Shown here in pieces: positions 21,856-32,234 of a stretch of DNA of 64,000 bases. Under the pieces are notes generated by a model. That model had not been told where the DNA came from, searched no databases, and worked only from the letters and a program-made list of their open reading frames with translations. This DNA is from Nansenia antarctica (taxonomy: Eukaryota > Chordata > Actinopteri > Argentiniformes > Microstomatidae): assembly GCA_963989245.1 (NCBI GenBank), contig OZ022352.1, forward strand, positions 15,089,545-15,153,544, read 5' to 3'. The first letter of the stretch is position 1. Each line of letters starts with the position of its first letter. The translations under genes and the position numbers were made by a program.

Positions 21856-21920
21856 ATGGCCGACAGGGCTGAGATGTTTTCGCTCTCCACCTTCCACTCC
21901 CTCTCTCCTCCCGGCTGCAG
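21856..21920 (+). CDS. mapk8ip2: mapk8ip2 (JIP2) coding exon 1, partial gene
   Basis: A 65-nt exon encodes [15 protein letters not shown] and continues LSPPGC plus two bases of an Arg codon, followed by the consensus donor gtaaga. This is the N-terminus I recognise for vertebrate JIP2, a scaffold that holds JNK-pathway kinases together and binds kinesin light chain in neurons and endocrine cells. JNK-binding, SH3 and PTB domains lie in later exons, which I did not find in the following 42 kb. The start is supported by the upstream GC-rich 5' region and the conserved protein start. The gene is convergent with nothing in the window and follows zpc on the same strand. What is here is only exon 1; the identification rests on 21 residues. 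Confidence 0.85.
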
Positions 21921-22352
21921 GTAAGACAACACCCCGCCTCCGTGCTCTATGAAGGGTGGTGGAGGAGAGGAGGCCAGCGGATGGATGAGGGATCACCTCA
22001 GTATTTGATCATTTCAGATTAAACATGTATAATTATAACAGCTATTGAATGATCCTGCTCCTCTCTCTGGTAGTCTGTCCTTTCGATTGCTTGTATTGGT
22101 GGTGATTATGACTATGATGGTTACGATTATGATGGTTACGATGGTTATGATGGTTGTTCTGTGTTTTGTTTTTGTTTCTTTCCCGGTGGGTGTTCCTATG
22201 TGAACAGCACTTAAAACGCACAGGACTGCGTTTCAGTTAGAAAGGTAAAGGATGAATGGTCATTGGGAGGACAAGCGATTGATTTCCGCTGTCACGTCCT
22301 GCCTGGCGCATCTCCAGACCCATGACCTCAGAGAGAGAGAGGCCCACGCCCT
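21921..22352 (+). other. start of mapk8ip2 intron 1
   Basis: Begins with a consensus donor. It contains short gattatgatggttacg-type repeats around 22105-22155 and no recognised exon. Confidence 0.6.
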
Positions 22353-22625
22353 GCTGAGACTCACACACATGCATATGGACACTGAGACTCACACACATGC
22401 ATATGGACACTGAGACTCACACACATGCATATGGACACTGAGACTCACACACATGCAGACACTGAGACTCACACACATGCATGTGGACACTGAGACTCAC
22501 ACACATGCATATGGAGACTGAGACTCACACACATGCATATGGACACTGAGACTCACACACATGCATATGGACACTGAGACTCACACACATGCATATGCAC
22601 ACTGAGACTCACACACATGCATATG
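22353..22625. repeat. 28-bp minisatellite
   Basis: About nine to ten units of ctgagactcacacacatgca plus tatggaca, with one shortened unit near 22450 and point variants. Confidence 0.92.
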
Positions 22626-22804
22626 GATGCGTCATCATTAACAACACAGGCCTACAGCATTACACGCGGAGGCTTGGCGACTCCAATATTAGAACGGAAA
22701 CGCGTTATGACTAAACAGACGGGTTGTCATCTTCTGTCGTGCTCAAGGTTTCACCTAAATAAGCTTCGCTGTGTGTTTATCCCGCCTGGCCGCCAGGCAT
22801 GCTA

Positions 22805-22916
22805 GATATGGCTCGTTATGAAGGTAGATATGGTCGTTATGAAGCTAGATATGGCTCGTTATGAAGGTAGATATGGTCGTTATGAAGGTAGATATGGTCG
22901 TTATGAAGGTAGATGG
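22805..22916. repeat. 21-bp minisatellite, left part
   Basis: About five units of atatggtcgttatgaaggta plus g. The array stops at the left LTR of the gypsy element at 22917 and resumes at 27447, so it was one array split by insertion. Confidence 0.92.
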
Positions 22917-23151
22917 TGTAGTGACTACATTATGGGTTCATGTTCTCCTCTTACTGTTGGTTGTGTAGTGGGAGGGAACCAGTTCTGGCACTAGGGGCAG
23001 AGGGGAGGATTATTAACGTTGCACCTTCCTGTTTAGATACACGAGTTTTGGTAACCATTTTCTGGTCCTGTACTGAGAGTACAAGTTGTTGTTTTGATTA
23101 AACAGTTATCATTACGTTGCCTACGTCTTTCCTTTTTCCTCCGGCACTACA
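22917..23151 (+). repeat. gypsy 5' LTR
   Basis: Starts TGTAGTGACTAC, ends GGCACTACA and matches 27212-27446 base for base on reading. The following bases form the tRNA primer-binding site. Confidence 0.95.
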
Positions 23152-23225
23152 CTGGTGACCCGACGTGGATTTTTGTTAACGTAATTGTGTACGAAAACCA
23201 GCGACGAACATTACAATCCTGCAAA

Positions 23226-23978
23226 ATGTCCGGGCGAGGAAGACGTTCAAACCAGCGGCAGCCATCACCATCCCCTGTCAGGGTAACGCGTGGTGCGCAC
23301 ACTCCCACTCTCAAGCTACCAGAATTCTGGGACTCAACGCCTGCTGCATGGTTTGCTATTGTAGAGGCACATTTCAATAAAAGTGACATCGATGACGACG
23401 ACGACCGGTACAACCATGCTGTGGCAATGTTGGGCAGCTCCACCGCGGCTCGAGTGGTAGGTTTTTTGTCTGCTCCCCCGACGACGAACAAATATGAGCG
23501 CCTCAAGGCCCTGCTTCTAGAGACATTTGAACTGTCCACTGCGGAGAGGGTGCGTCGCCTATTTGCCATGTCGGACTTGGGTGACGAGAGGCCTTCTGCG
23601 AGCATGGAGAGGATGCTAAACCTGCTCGGTACAGAAGACCCCATGATCCTCTTCACAGAGCTGTTCATGCGCACATTGCCAGCTCAAGTTAGGATGGCGC
23701 TGGCCAACACCGCCATCATGGAGCCCCGCGCCCTGGCCAGGGAGGCGGACCGGTTCGTCTTGGCCATGCCTCAACGGTCCCCCGACCTGCTCGCTCCCGC
23801 GGCCGCCCCGCCACCCGACCGTCGCAGGAGAGCGAAGGATGACGCCAGACCTTCTGGCCAGCAGGGTAACGCTGCGGGCCATTGTTTCTACCACGCCACT
23901 TTTGGCGCCAAGGCCAAACGGTGCCGCTCACCCTGCACCTTCGGACCGACGGGAAACGGCGGGGCCGGCGCTCAGTAG
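23226..23978 (+). CDS. gag: gypsy Gag
   Basis: Retrotransposon structural protein that would assemble the cytoplasmic particle packaging element RNA. The start MSGRGRRSNQRQ was chosen because it is the first Met after the primer-binding site in a favourable context; the frame is open further upstream only because it runs through the LTR. About 250 residues: basic N-terminus, a capsid-like region beginning LKLPEFWDSTPAAWF and including a TFELSTAERVRRLF block, a Pro-rich linker, and a Cys/His-containing C-terminus (CFYHATFGAKAKRCRSPC) in place of a standard CCHC knuckle. It overlaps pol by 97 nt in another frame; pol is in the -1 frame relative to gag, so Pol is probably made by -1 frameshifting. 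Confidence 0.9.
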   Translation: MSGRGRRSNQRQPSPSPVRVTRGAHTPTLKLPEFWDSTPAAWFAIVEAHFNKSDIDDDDDRYNHAVAMLGSSTAARVVGFLSAPPTTNKYERLKALLLETFELSTAERVRRLFAMSDLGDERPSASMERMLNLLGTEDPMILFTELFMRTLPAQVRMALANTAIMEPRALAREADRFVLAMPQRSPDLLAPAAAPPPDRRRRAKDDARPSGQQGNAAGHCFYHATFGAKAKRCRSPCTFGPTGNGGAGAQ

Positions 23979-26900
23979 TGGCCCTGAGCGCTGGCGTCAC
24001 CAACAGGCTGCTCTTCATACAAGACACCGCCTCTGGTCGCAGTTTCCTTTGTGACACAGGTGCCCAGTGGAGCATCATTCCGGCAGAGAGATCGGATATG
24101 GCGAAGGAGGAGCGTGGTCCGCAGTTGGCAGGCGCGGACGGCACACCTATCTGCTCTTACGGCACTAGGGCGGTGGACGTGTGCTTCGGAGGGCAATGTT
24201 TTTCGTGGGATTTTGTCATAGCGGCTGTCACATTTCCCCTCCTTGGTGCGGATTTTCTGTGCGCCCACAACCTGTTGGTGGACGTGGGGAACAGGCGCCT
24301 GGTCAACTCACAGACTTTCGCTTCATTCGCCTGTACGCAGGGGGAGGCGGTCTACAGCGGGTGGTCCAATACGCTCGCCGAAAGTGACCAGTACCTTCGG
24401 CTGCTCGCCGAATTCCCCGACCTTACCAAGCCCACCTTCTCCGCGCCCACGGTGAAACACGGAGTGGAGCACCACATCGAGACCGAGGGGCCTCCCCTCC
24501 ACGCCAGGGCCAGGCGCCTCAACCCGGAGAAGCTGGCCATCGCCAGGGCGGAGTTTGCGCATATGGAGCAGGTGGGCATCGTTCGGCGCTCGAGCAGCCC
24601 CTGGGCGTCTCCCCTGCACATCGTCCCTAAGTCAGACGGCGGGTGGCGCCCATGTGGGGACTACCGCCGCCTCAACGACGCGTCCAAGCCTGACCGCTAC
24701 CCGGTCCCACATGTCCAGGACTTTTCAGCGAACCTGGCAGGCAAACGCTTCTTCTCCAAAGTGGACCTGGTACGGGGGTACCATCAGGTGCCGGTGCACC
24801 CCGAGGACGTCCCTAAGACGGCCGTAATCACGCCATTTGGGCTCTTCGAGTTTCTGCGGATGCCGTTCGGCCTGAAGAACGCGGCGCAGACCTTCCAACG
24901 CCTCATGCACTCGGTGCTCCGGGACCTACCATTCCTCTTCGTCTACTTGGATGACATCCTCGTCGCAAGCACCACGGAGGAGGAGCACCTGTCCCACCTC
25001 CGGGCCCTTTTCACACGGCTCAGCCAACATGGGCTGATTGTCAATCCGGCGAAGTGTGAGTTCGGACGGAACGCCATCGACTTTCTCGGGCACCGGGTCT
25101 CCGCAGAGGGGGTGACCCCCCTCCCCTCGAAGGTAGAAGCTGTCGCTGCTTTCCCGCGCCCCAGCACAATCAGCGAGCTCAAGGGGTTCATCGGGATGGT
25201 AACCTTCTACTATCGCTTCCTCCACCACATCGCTCACATCCTGCGGCCTCTGTACGATGCCCAGAAGGGCAAGACTCTGAAGCAGCCGGTGGACTGGACG
25301 GCGGAGCGTGTCAAAGCCTTTCAGGACACCAAGGCGGCCCTGGCCCGCGCTGCCATGTTGGCCCACCCCTCGCCCTCGGCACCCACTGCTCTCACCACGG
25401 ACGCCTCTGACTTTGCTGTGGGAGCGGTGTACGAACAGTGGGTTGGGGACGCCTGGCAGCCTCTTGCATTCTTCAGCCGCCAGCTGTCTCCCAGAGAGCA
25501 AAGGTACAGCACATTCGACAGGGAGCTCCTCGGGCTGTGGCTTGCTGTCAGACACTTCCGTTTTTTACTGGAGGGCCGCGAGTTTACGGCCTACGTGGAC
25601 CACAAGCCACTCACGCACGCCATGTCCAAGGTGGCGGAGCCGTGGTCCGACCGCCAACAGCGCCAGCTCGCCTACATATCCGAGTTCACCACAGACATCC
25701 AGCACGTTGCTGGGAAGTCCAACCAGGTCGCGGATTGTCTCTCCAGGGCGGTGGTTGGTGCGGTCCAACTGGGTTTGGACTACGCGCGCATGGCTGCAGA
25801 CCAGGCCGCCGACCCCGCCGTCCAGGCTCTCAAGTTGTCGGACACAGGACTGCGCCTAGAAGAGGTGGTTTTCGGTGACGCAGGGGCCACGCTCCTGTGC
25901 GACGTCTCCATGGGTCAGCCACGACCGGTGGTCCCCGCCAACTGGAGGCGCCCCGCCTTCGAGGCGATACACGGCTTGTCTCACCCTGGTAGGAAACCGT
26001 CCTCACGGCTGGTGTCAGAGAAATTCGTCTGGCATGGGCTCAAGAGGGATGTGAGGGCCTGGGTTGACACGTGCATCGCCTGCCAGCGCGCCAAGGTGCA
26101 TCGACACGTCAAGGCCCCCCTGGAGCAGTTCTCTGTGCCTGAGCGGAGGTTCGATCATGTAAACGTGGACCTGGTAGGGCCGCTGCCCCCCTCGCACGGA
26201 TACACCTATCTCTTTACCATGGTGGACAGGACGACTCGCTGGCCGGAGGCAGTTCCGCTCTCCTCAACGACAGCCCCCGACCTGGCCCGGGCGTTCATCG
26301 CGGTGTGGGTCTCCCGCTACGGCACCCCTGCTGATCTCTCCTCTGACCGTGGCTCACAGTTTACTTCAGAGCTGTGGGCAGCGGTGGCGGAGAATCTGGG
26401 GGTCAAGCTCCACCGCACAACCGCCTATCACCCGCAGGCGAACGGGCTCTGTGAGCGTTTCCATCGATCCATGAAGGCCGCCCTTCGAGCCAGCCTCACG
26501 GACAGCGACTGGCTTGACAAGCTGCCGTGGGTCATGCTGGGGCTCAGGACAGCGCCTAAGGAGGACCTCCAGTCGTCGTCCGCTGAGCTGGTGTTTGGAC
26601 AGCCGCTGCGGGTCCCCGGTGACTTCATTCCCAAGTCAACGGAGCCCTGGTCCGCCGCCGCTCAGCGCGCCTCCCTGCTGGACAGCGCCAGGGCCTTCGT
26701 CCCGGTCCCGACTACGCAGCATGGTGTCCCTACTTCGAGGGTGCCCCCGGAGCTGCACTCAGCGAGGTTCGTTTTCATTCGTCATGATGGCCACAGGACT
26801 CCACTACGTCCTCCTTATGACGGGCCTTTCCGTGTCATCGAGGCCGGAGCCAAGAACTTCATGGTTGACATGGGGGGTAGGCCTGAGTGTGTGTCCGTTG

Positions 26901-27190
26901 ATCGCCTCAAACCGGCCCACTTGGACCTTGAACTGCCCCTGGACTTGGCCCTGCCACCGCGCAGAGGCCGGCCTCCAGTCCTACCTCCCCTGCCGCGCCC
27001 TGGCCATTCCCCCCTCCGACCCCGACAACCCCCCGCAGCTCGCGAGCCCCCGGTCGTCGCTGCCCCCCGTCCTTCCCTGCAGGAGGACGTGATGGGCGAT
27101 GTCACACCTCCTCCCGCACCTCCTGACTTTACCTACGATCGTAGGGGCCGGGCCATACGCCCTCCTCGCCGTGAGGATTTCCAATATTGA
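23882..27190 (+). CDS. pol: gypsy Pol (PR-RT-RNaseH-IN)
   Basis: Polyprotein for element replication and integration, open for 1102 codons. Aspartic protease DTGAQWS at about residue 58; reverse transcriptase with YLDD at about 355; RNase H with TTDASDF (Asp about 507), FDREL and YVDHKPL; integrase with an HHCC-type zinc domain (about 690-735, CIACQRAK) and a DD35E core: Asp about 763 in NVDLVGPLP, Asp about 822 in SSDRGSQF, Glu about 858 in LCERFH. Domain order PR-RT-RH-IN is that of Ty3/gypsy. The C-terminus is Pro/Arg-rich with no evident chromodomain. The ATG at 23882 is probably not the real start, since Pol is expected as a Gag-Pol frameshift product. Confidence 0.95.
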   Translation: MFLPRHFWRQGQTVPLTLHLRTDGKRRGRRSVVALSAGVTNRLLFIQDTASGRSFLCDTGAQWSIIPAERSDMAKEERGPQLAGADGTPICSYGTRAVDVCFGGQCFSWDFVIAAVTFPLLGADFLCAHNLLVDVGNRRLVNSQTFASFACTQGEAVYSGWSNTLAESDQYLRLLAEFPDLTKPTFSAPTVKHGVEHHIETEGPPLHARARRLNPEKLAIARAEFAHMEQVGIVRRSSSPWASPLHIVPKSDGGWRPCGDYRRLNDASKPDRYPVPHVQDFSANLAGKRFFSKVDLVRGYHQVPVHPEDVPKTAVITPFGLFEFLRMPFGLKNAAQTFQRLMHSVLRDLPFLFVYLDDILVASTTEEEHLSHLRALFTRLSQHGLIVNPAKCEFGRNAIDFLGHRVSAEGVTPLPSKVEAVAAFPRPSTISELKGFIGMVTFYYRFLHHIAHILRPLYDAQKGKTLKQPVDWTAERVKAFQDTKAALARAAMLAHPSPSAPTALTTDASDFAVGAVYEQWVGDAWQPLAFFSRQLSPREQRYSTFDRELLGLWLAVRHFRFLLEGREFTAYVDHKPLTHAMSKVAEPWSDRQQRQLAYISEFTTDIQHVAGKSNQVADCLSRAVVGAVQLGLDYARMAADQAADPAVQALKLSDTGLRLEEVVFGDAGATLLCDVSMGQPRPVVPANWRRPAFEAIHGLSHPGRKPSSRLVSEKFVWHGLKRDVRAWVDTCIACQRAKVHRHVKAPLEQFSVPERRFDHVNVDLVGPLPPSHGYTYLFTMVDRTTRWPEAVPLSSTTAPDLARAFIAVWVSRYGTPADLSSDRGSQFTSELWAAVAENLGVKLHRTTAYHPQANGLCERFHRSMKAALRASLTDSDWLDKLPWVMLGLRTAPKEDLQSSSAELVFGQPLRVPGDFIPKSTEPWSAAAQRASLLDSARAFVPVPTTQHGVPTSRVPPELHSARFVFIRHDGHRTPLRPPYDGPFRVIEAGAKNFMVDMGGRPECVSVDRLKPAHLDLELPLDLALPPRRGRPPVLPPLPRPGHSPLRPRQPPAAREPPVVAAPRPSLQEDVMGDVTPPPAPPDFTYDRRGRAIRPPRREDFQY

Positions 27191-27211
27191 GGTGAACACT
27201 GGGGGGGCTGG

Positions 27212-27446
27212 TGTAGTGACTACATTATGGGTTCATGTTCTCCTCTTACTGTTGGTTGTGTAGTGGGAGGGAACCAGTTCTGGCACTAGGGGCAGAGGGG
27301 AGGATTATTAACGTTGCACCTTCCTGTTTAGATACACGAGTTTTGGTAACCATTTTCTGGTCCTGTACTGAGAGTACAAGTTGTTGTTTTGATTAAACAG
27401 TTATCATTACGTTGCCTACGTCTTTCCTTTTTCCTCCGGCACTACA
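27212..27446 (+). repeat. gypsy 3' LTR
   Basis: Identical copy of the 5' LTR, directly after the polypurine tract. Confidence 0.95.
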
Positions 27447-27805
27447 ATATGCTCGTTATGAAGGTAGATATGGCTGTTATGAAGGTAGATATGCTCGTTA
27501 TGAAGGTAGATATGCTCGTTATGAAGGTAGATGGCTGTTATGAAGATAGATATGGTCGTTATGAGGGTAGATATGGTCGTTATGAAGGTAGATATGATCG
27601 TTATGAAGGTAGATGGCTGTTATGAAGATAGATATGGTCATTATGAGCGTAGATATGGTCGTTATGAAGGTAGATATGATCGTTATGAAGGTAGATATGG
27701 TCGTTATGGAGGTAGATATGGTCGTTATGAAGGTAGATATGGTCGTTATGAAGGTAAATAGCCTATGGCTGTTATGAAGGTAGATATGGCTGTTATGAAG
27801 GTTGA
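27447..27805. repeat. 21-bp minisatellite, right part
   Basis: About 17 units (ttatgaaggtagatatggtc and variants such as ggctgttatgaagatag) continuing the array at 22805-22916. Open frames across it reflect the 21-bp period. Confidence 0.92.
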
Positions 27806-28228
27806 AGGCTGCATGATCCACAGCGAGGCTGTTGTCATAACATAAGGTTTAAAAAGGCCATCGATCAAGGAGATGCATTCAATTGATTTCCTTTGCTCTT
27901 AAGTAGGCCTATTGTGTATTTAAGTAGGCCTATTGTGTATTTGTGAATACGTAGCAAGCAAAAATGTCATTTGAATTCGAATGAAGCGCTATTTAGACAG
28001 CTGTAAATATTCTGTAACACTCCCACAATATTATCCTTGTTACAGTTCTTTGTCTTTTTGAACATCACTTTTAGTTGAACAGGCCTAATGGATACAGCTG
28101 TAATAAGAAATCTTTATTTTCTTGAATTCCTTTTGATCTGTCATCATTTGCCATCCTTCATACATGCAGATACTATGTGTATGCTATTATTATATCCCAT
28201 TAAAACATCCCACCTGTAGTAGCTATAC
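27806..28228. other. gene-free stretch
   Basis: Only a small duplication (taagtaggcctattgtgtat, about 27900-27940) is seen; no gene or element. Confidence 0.45.
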
Positions 28229-29785
28229 CAGACCCTATACCAGACCCTATACCATCCTATACCATCCTATACCAGACCACCCTATACCACCCTATACCAC
28301 CCTATACCACCCTATACCACCCTATACCACCCTATACCACCCTATACCACCCTATACCACCTTATACCACCCTATACCACCCTATACCACCATATACCAC
28401 CTTATACCACCCTATACCATCCTATACCACCCTATACCAGACCCTATACCATCCTATACCACCCTATACCACCCTATACCACCTTATACCACCCTATACC
28501 ACCTTATACCACCCTATACCAGACCCTATACCACCCTATACCACCCTATACCACCCTATACCATCATATACCACCCTATACCACCCTATACCACCCTATA
28601 CCACCCTATACCACCCTATACCAGACCCTATACCATCCTATACCAGACCCTATACCATCCTATACCACCCTATACCACCCTATACCACCTTATACCACCC
28701 TATACCACCCTATACCACCTTATACCACCCTATACCAGACCCTATACCAGACCCTATACCACCCTATACCACCCTATACCATCCTATACCACCCTATACC
28801 ACCCTATACCATCCTATACCACCTTATACCACCCTATACCACCCTATACCAGACCCTATACCACCCTATACCACCCTATACCACCCTATACCAGACCCTA
28901 TACTATCCTACACCAGACCCTATACCACCCTATACCACCCTATACCATCCTATACCAGACCCGATACCATCCTATACCACCCTATACCACCCTATACCAC
29001 CCTATACCAGACCCTATACCACCCTATACCACCCTATACCACCCTATACCACCCTATACCAGACCCTATACCACCCTATACCACCATATACCACCCTATA
29101 CCACCCTATACCATCCTATACCACCCTATACCACCCTCTACCACCCTATACCAGACCCTATACCACCCTATACCACCCTATACCACCCTATACCATCCTA
29201 TACCACCCTATACCACCCTATACCACCCTATACCATCCTATACCACCCTATACCAGACCCTATACCACCCTATACCACCCTATACCATCCTATACCACCC
29301 TATACCATCCTATACCAGACCCGATACCATCCTATACCACCTTATACCACCCTATACCACCCTATACCACCCTATGCCACCCTATACCACCCTATACCAG
29401 ACCCTATACCACCCTATACCACCCTATACCATCCTATACCATCCTATACCACCCTATACCACCCTATACCACCCTATACCACCCTATACCACCCTATACC
29501 AGACCCTATACCACCCTATACCACCCTATACCACCCTATACCATCCTATACCACCCTATACCACCCTCTACCACCCTATACCAGACCCTATACCACCCTA
29601 TACCACCCTATACCAGACCCTATACCACCCTATACCACCCTACACCAGACCCTATACCACCCTATACCACCATATACCACCCTATACCACCCTATACCAT
29701 CCTATACCACCCTATACCAGACCCTATACCACCCTATACCACCCTATACCACCCTATACCAGACCCTATACCACCCTATACCAGA
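28229..29785. repeat. 10-bp minisatellite, 1.56 kb
   Basis: About 150 units based on cctataccac with variants cctataccat, ccttatacc and the longer cctataccagac. Higher-order blocks of about 40-160 bases recur. A 548-codon open frame spans it, with Tyr-Thr/Pro-Ile-Pro periodicity, because the unit lacks stops in all three phases on the plus strand. I see no evidence for a gene. Confidence 0.97.
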
Positions 29786-30197
29786 ACCAACACCTTGGGT
29801 GGGTTGTTAGGTTAAACAAATATGTGACAGGGCATGGTTAAAAAATATTTTTTCTGTTTTTTCCAGATTATGAAAGGGTGGATTGTAAGCTTTAAAATTA
29901 TGTGTCATACATTGAAATCTGAAACAAGTTGAAGAAGTCATGGATATTTGAATGTTGATACCCCCTGAACCACTGTACTGAGATATCCAGCCTCAAAGTC
30001 TTCAGAGACGGTTTTTTACAGAGGTAATGGGTGGGAACAATAGCTGGTTAACTCCCTAAACTCCCTTAACACCCTAATCACTCCCTCAAGACAACCACAC
30101 CCTCAAGACAACCACTTCCCCACCTATCATTACCTACCTGTCATCTGTCAGTGGGGTTGTCAGCTAACCAAAATTGCAGGGCTGACATGTTTAAATA
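29786..30197. other. gene-free stretch
   Basis: No gene or defined element; a short duplication of accctcaagacaaccac is present near 30090. Confidence 0.4.
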
Positions 30198-30201
30198 GCT
30201 A

Positions 30202-30243
<42 letters not shown>
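30198..30243. repeat. (AAT)n microsatellite
   Basis: About 13 AAT/ATA units, followed by ttcaagattcatgatttttt and attgccatgtg. That is the kind of sequence found at minus-strand LINE 3' ends, so the microsatellite may be a LINE tail. Confidence 0.8.
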
Positions 30244-31254
30244 TCAAGATTCATGATTTTTTATTGCCATGTGTGCCAAAAGTTTATTACATCCCATTAC
30301 AAGTACAAGAGAGTAAAATTCATGGCAATGGAAAACATTTGGCAAGATACAATTGAGCAATACAATAATAGAATGGTAAAAAATAATAATGTTGTCCATG
30401 TGCACATGCATTTGTCATTATAGTCCATAAAGTATCTGGTGGGACTTCGGCGTAGTTCCTTCCCATCACATCCGGGCATCAAAGCTGTAATAAAAAAAAG
30501 AAGACAGTACATTTAAAATGATTGCCCACTGTTACCAACACCACTTTTACGAAATAGCCTACTACTATCTTCATAACATAGAATTGCTTATACAATGACA
30601 ATGACAAATACCTGAAGTGCTGGTGACTCTCATCAAGGTGTCATCTCTCAGAACCTCTCACCTCCTCATTCTGTAACACACATTTCAGGTCAGAGGTGTG
30701 GACACTTATCTAGTGTAGGTTTTCCATAGACTCAGTGTACTGTACTTGTACTGAAGTAGGCTAGTGAAATCATTTCAATTCACAGTATTATTCTACAGCA
30801 AATCTACATGTCAATGAATTAATCATTATTTTTGATTCCACATAACATTACCGTTCATTACAAAAGCATTTACTTTTTCTAGAATCTATTACATCTCTAA
30901 CAAAGCTACCTAGCTAGCTAACACTTGTTTGGCTAGCTAGCTAACAAGCTAACACTTGTTTGGCTAGCTGGTACACACAAACACACTAAAATGGTGCATG
31001 AAACATACTGTACAGTATGTTGCATGTTTAGCAGGTCTATTTATTCATTATGTTTGATATTTGACAACGTATTTCTTCCTCCCACCATCTCATTAGTTTT
31101 GGAGAGGGGTGGCATAATTGTGGTGAGCAGTTTCAGTGGTCTGATAACTGATGCTAACAACAGGGCTATCTACCTTACTCACAAAACAACAAATAACTGT
31201 TTGGCTATCCTAAGTAAACAACACAAAATCCTAGTATACAACACTAAAACTTAC

Positions 31255-31485
31255 CCAAGAACACAGCAGAAGGTTTGTCTGCAGACGACTGTCCCATGAA
31301 ACTGATGTGGAGATCAATGTCTGACATTCTGTTGTCTTCTTCGTCATCGTCAGATTCGGAGTTCCCTTTCGGAGTTCCCATTATGTATAGTCCAATATGA
31401 AGGAGTTCATTAATTGCCCACTGTCGATATTTCTACCGGCTTCAGAAATTCTGTTTATAGCGTTAGCTAGAGCGTCCGCATCCAT
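31255..31485 (-). other. possible 5' exon of an unrecognised transcript
   Basis: On the minus strand an ATG at 31485 opens a 34-codon frame (MDADALANAINRISEAG and onward). A second open phase follows with an acidic SESDDDEEDNRMSDIDLH segment that ends at a consensus donor (TTCTTGG/gtaagt, 31255). Further along the minus strand are exon-like pieces with flanking splice signals at about 30613-30670 and about 30400-30486 (acceptor ttttttttattacag). I do not recognise the protein; the two phases do not join without a frameshift. It may be a decayed transposon ORF or gene remnant. Confidence 0.3.
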
Positions 31486-32230
31486 CTTGAAAATGTGTCA
31501 ACAGGTCCAGACGCACATGGCTACTTAAATACAGCTGGAGTGGGCGTGGCTACACACACTGCCACACTAATACGAATAATACCCCCCACCCGACTTTGCT
31601 AACTAAATGTAGGTATTTAGTGAATGTAAAACTGTTGGATATGATATCGAGTGGGTTCTTCATCGCTTCGTTTGTCGTCCTATGCCAAAAACCGGACCGT
31701 TTGGCTCGATTGCGAGCTTTCACAATTGCCGAGATGCGGACCTTTTAATGAAACCCTGTCACATATGAGATTCAACATTCAAACACATCCCCGGAATGTC
31801 AACAATTCAGATTTATTTTTATTTTGATTGGGTGAGCAAGACGTGTGGCTAACAGAGCTTTTTCTTTTCAAATAATAATCACGGTACGTGGAATAGCCCC
31901 CTGGTTAACTTATCCTGTGTAGTTCTGAGATATAGGTATACTGTATCTGGCCATTGAATATTGGGCCACTTGCTAATGTCATCTACCCACTCAGTAATAG
32001 CACACGGATCTGGGAGTCGCCGATCATTTGACAGAGTTAGTTTGTTGAAGCAGCATTCCCCATCTTTTGTGGATAATGTCCTTGCATAGCTAGGTCAGTG
32101 CACTCCGCCATCTTCCGTTGCCAAAATGCTCGTGCATACTTGTGTACGTCATCATTGTTTACAAACTCTAGAAGGGTCTATAGTCTCTTGATTTCAAAAT
32201 AAAAGTCCCATGTTTACGGTTGTGCCACCC
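31486..32230. other. gene-free stretch with dispersed fragments
   Basis: Contains tgtggctaacagagcttttt (about 31851) and cacggtacgtggaatagccc (about 31885), shared with 4698-4950. No gene was recognised. Confidence 0.45.
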
Positions 32231-32234
32231 TGAC

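Larger units (their letters stand above)
22917..27446 (+). mobile_element. complete Ty3/gypsy LTR retrotransposon
   Basis: 4.53-kb element: 5' LTR 22917-23151, primer-binding site tggtgacccgacgtgg from 23153, gag 23226-23978, pol 23882-27190, G-rich polypurine tract (ctgggggggctgg, about 27199-27211), 3' LTR 27212-27446. By eye the two 235-bp LTRs are identical and both frames are open, so it looks recently inserted and possibly still competent. The flanks (agatgg before, atatg after) do not show a clean 4-5 bp duplication, perhaps because the target is a variable 21-bp array. Confidence 0.95.

Noticed and set aside
28164..29810. 548-codon open frame across the 10-bp array
   Set aside because: The unit lacks stops in all phases; there is no start context, splice signal or domain. 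Repeat artefact.
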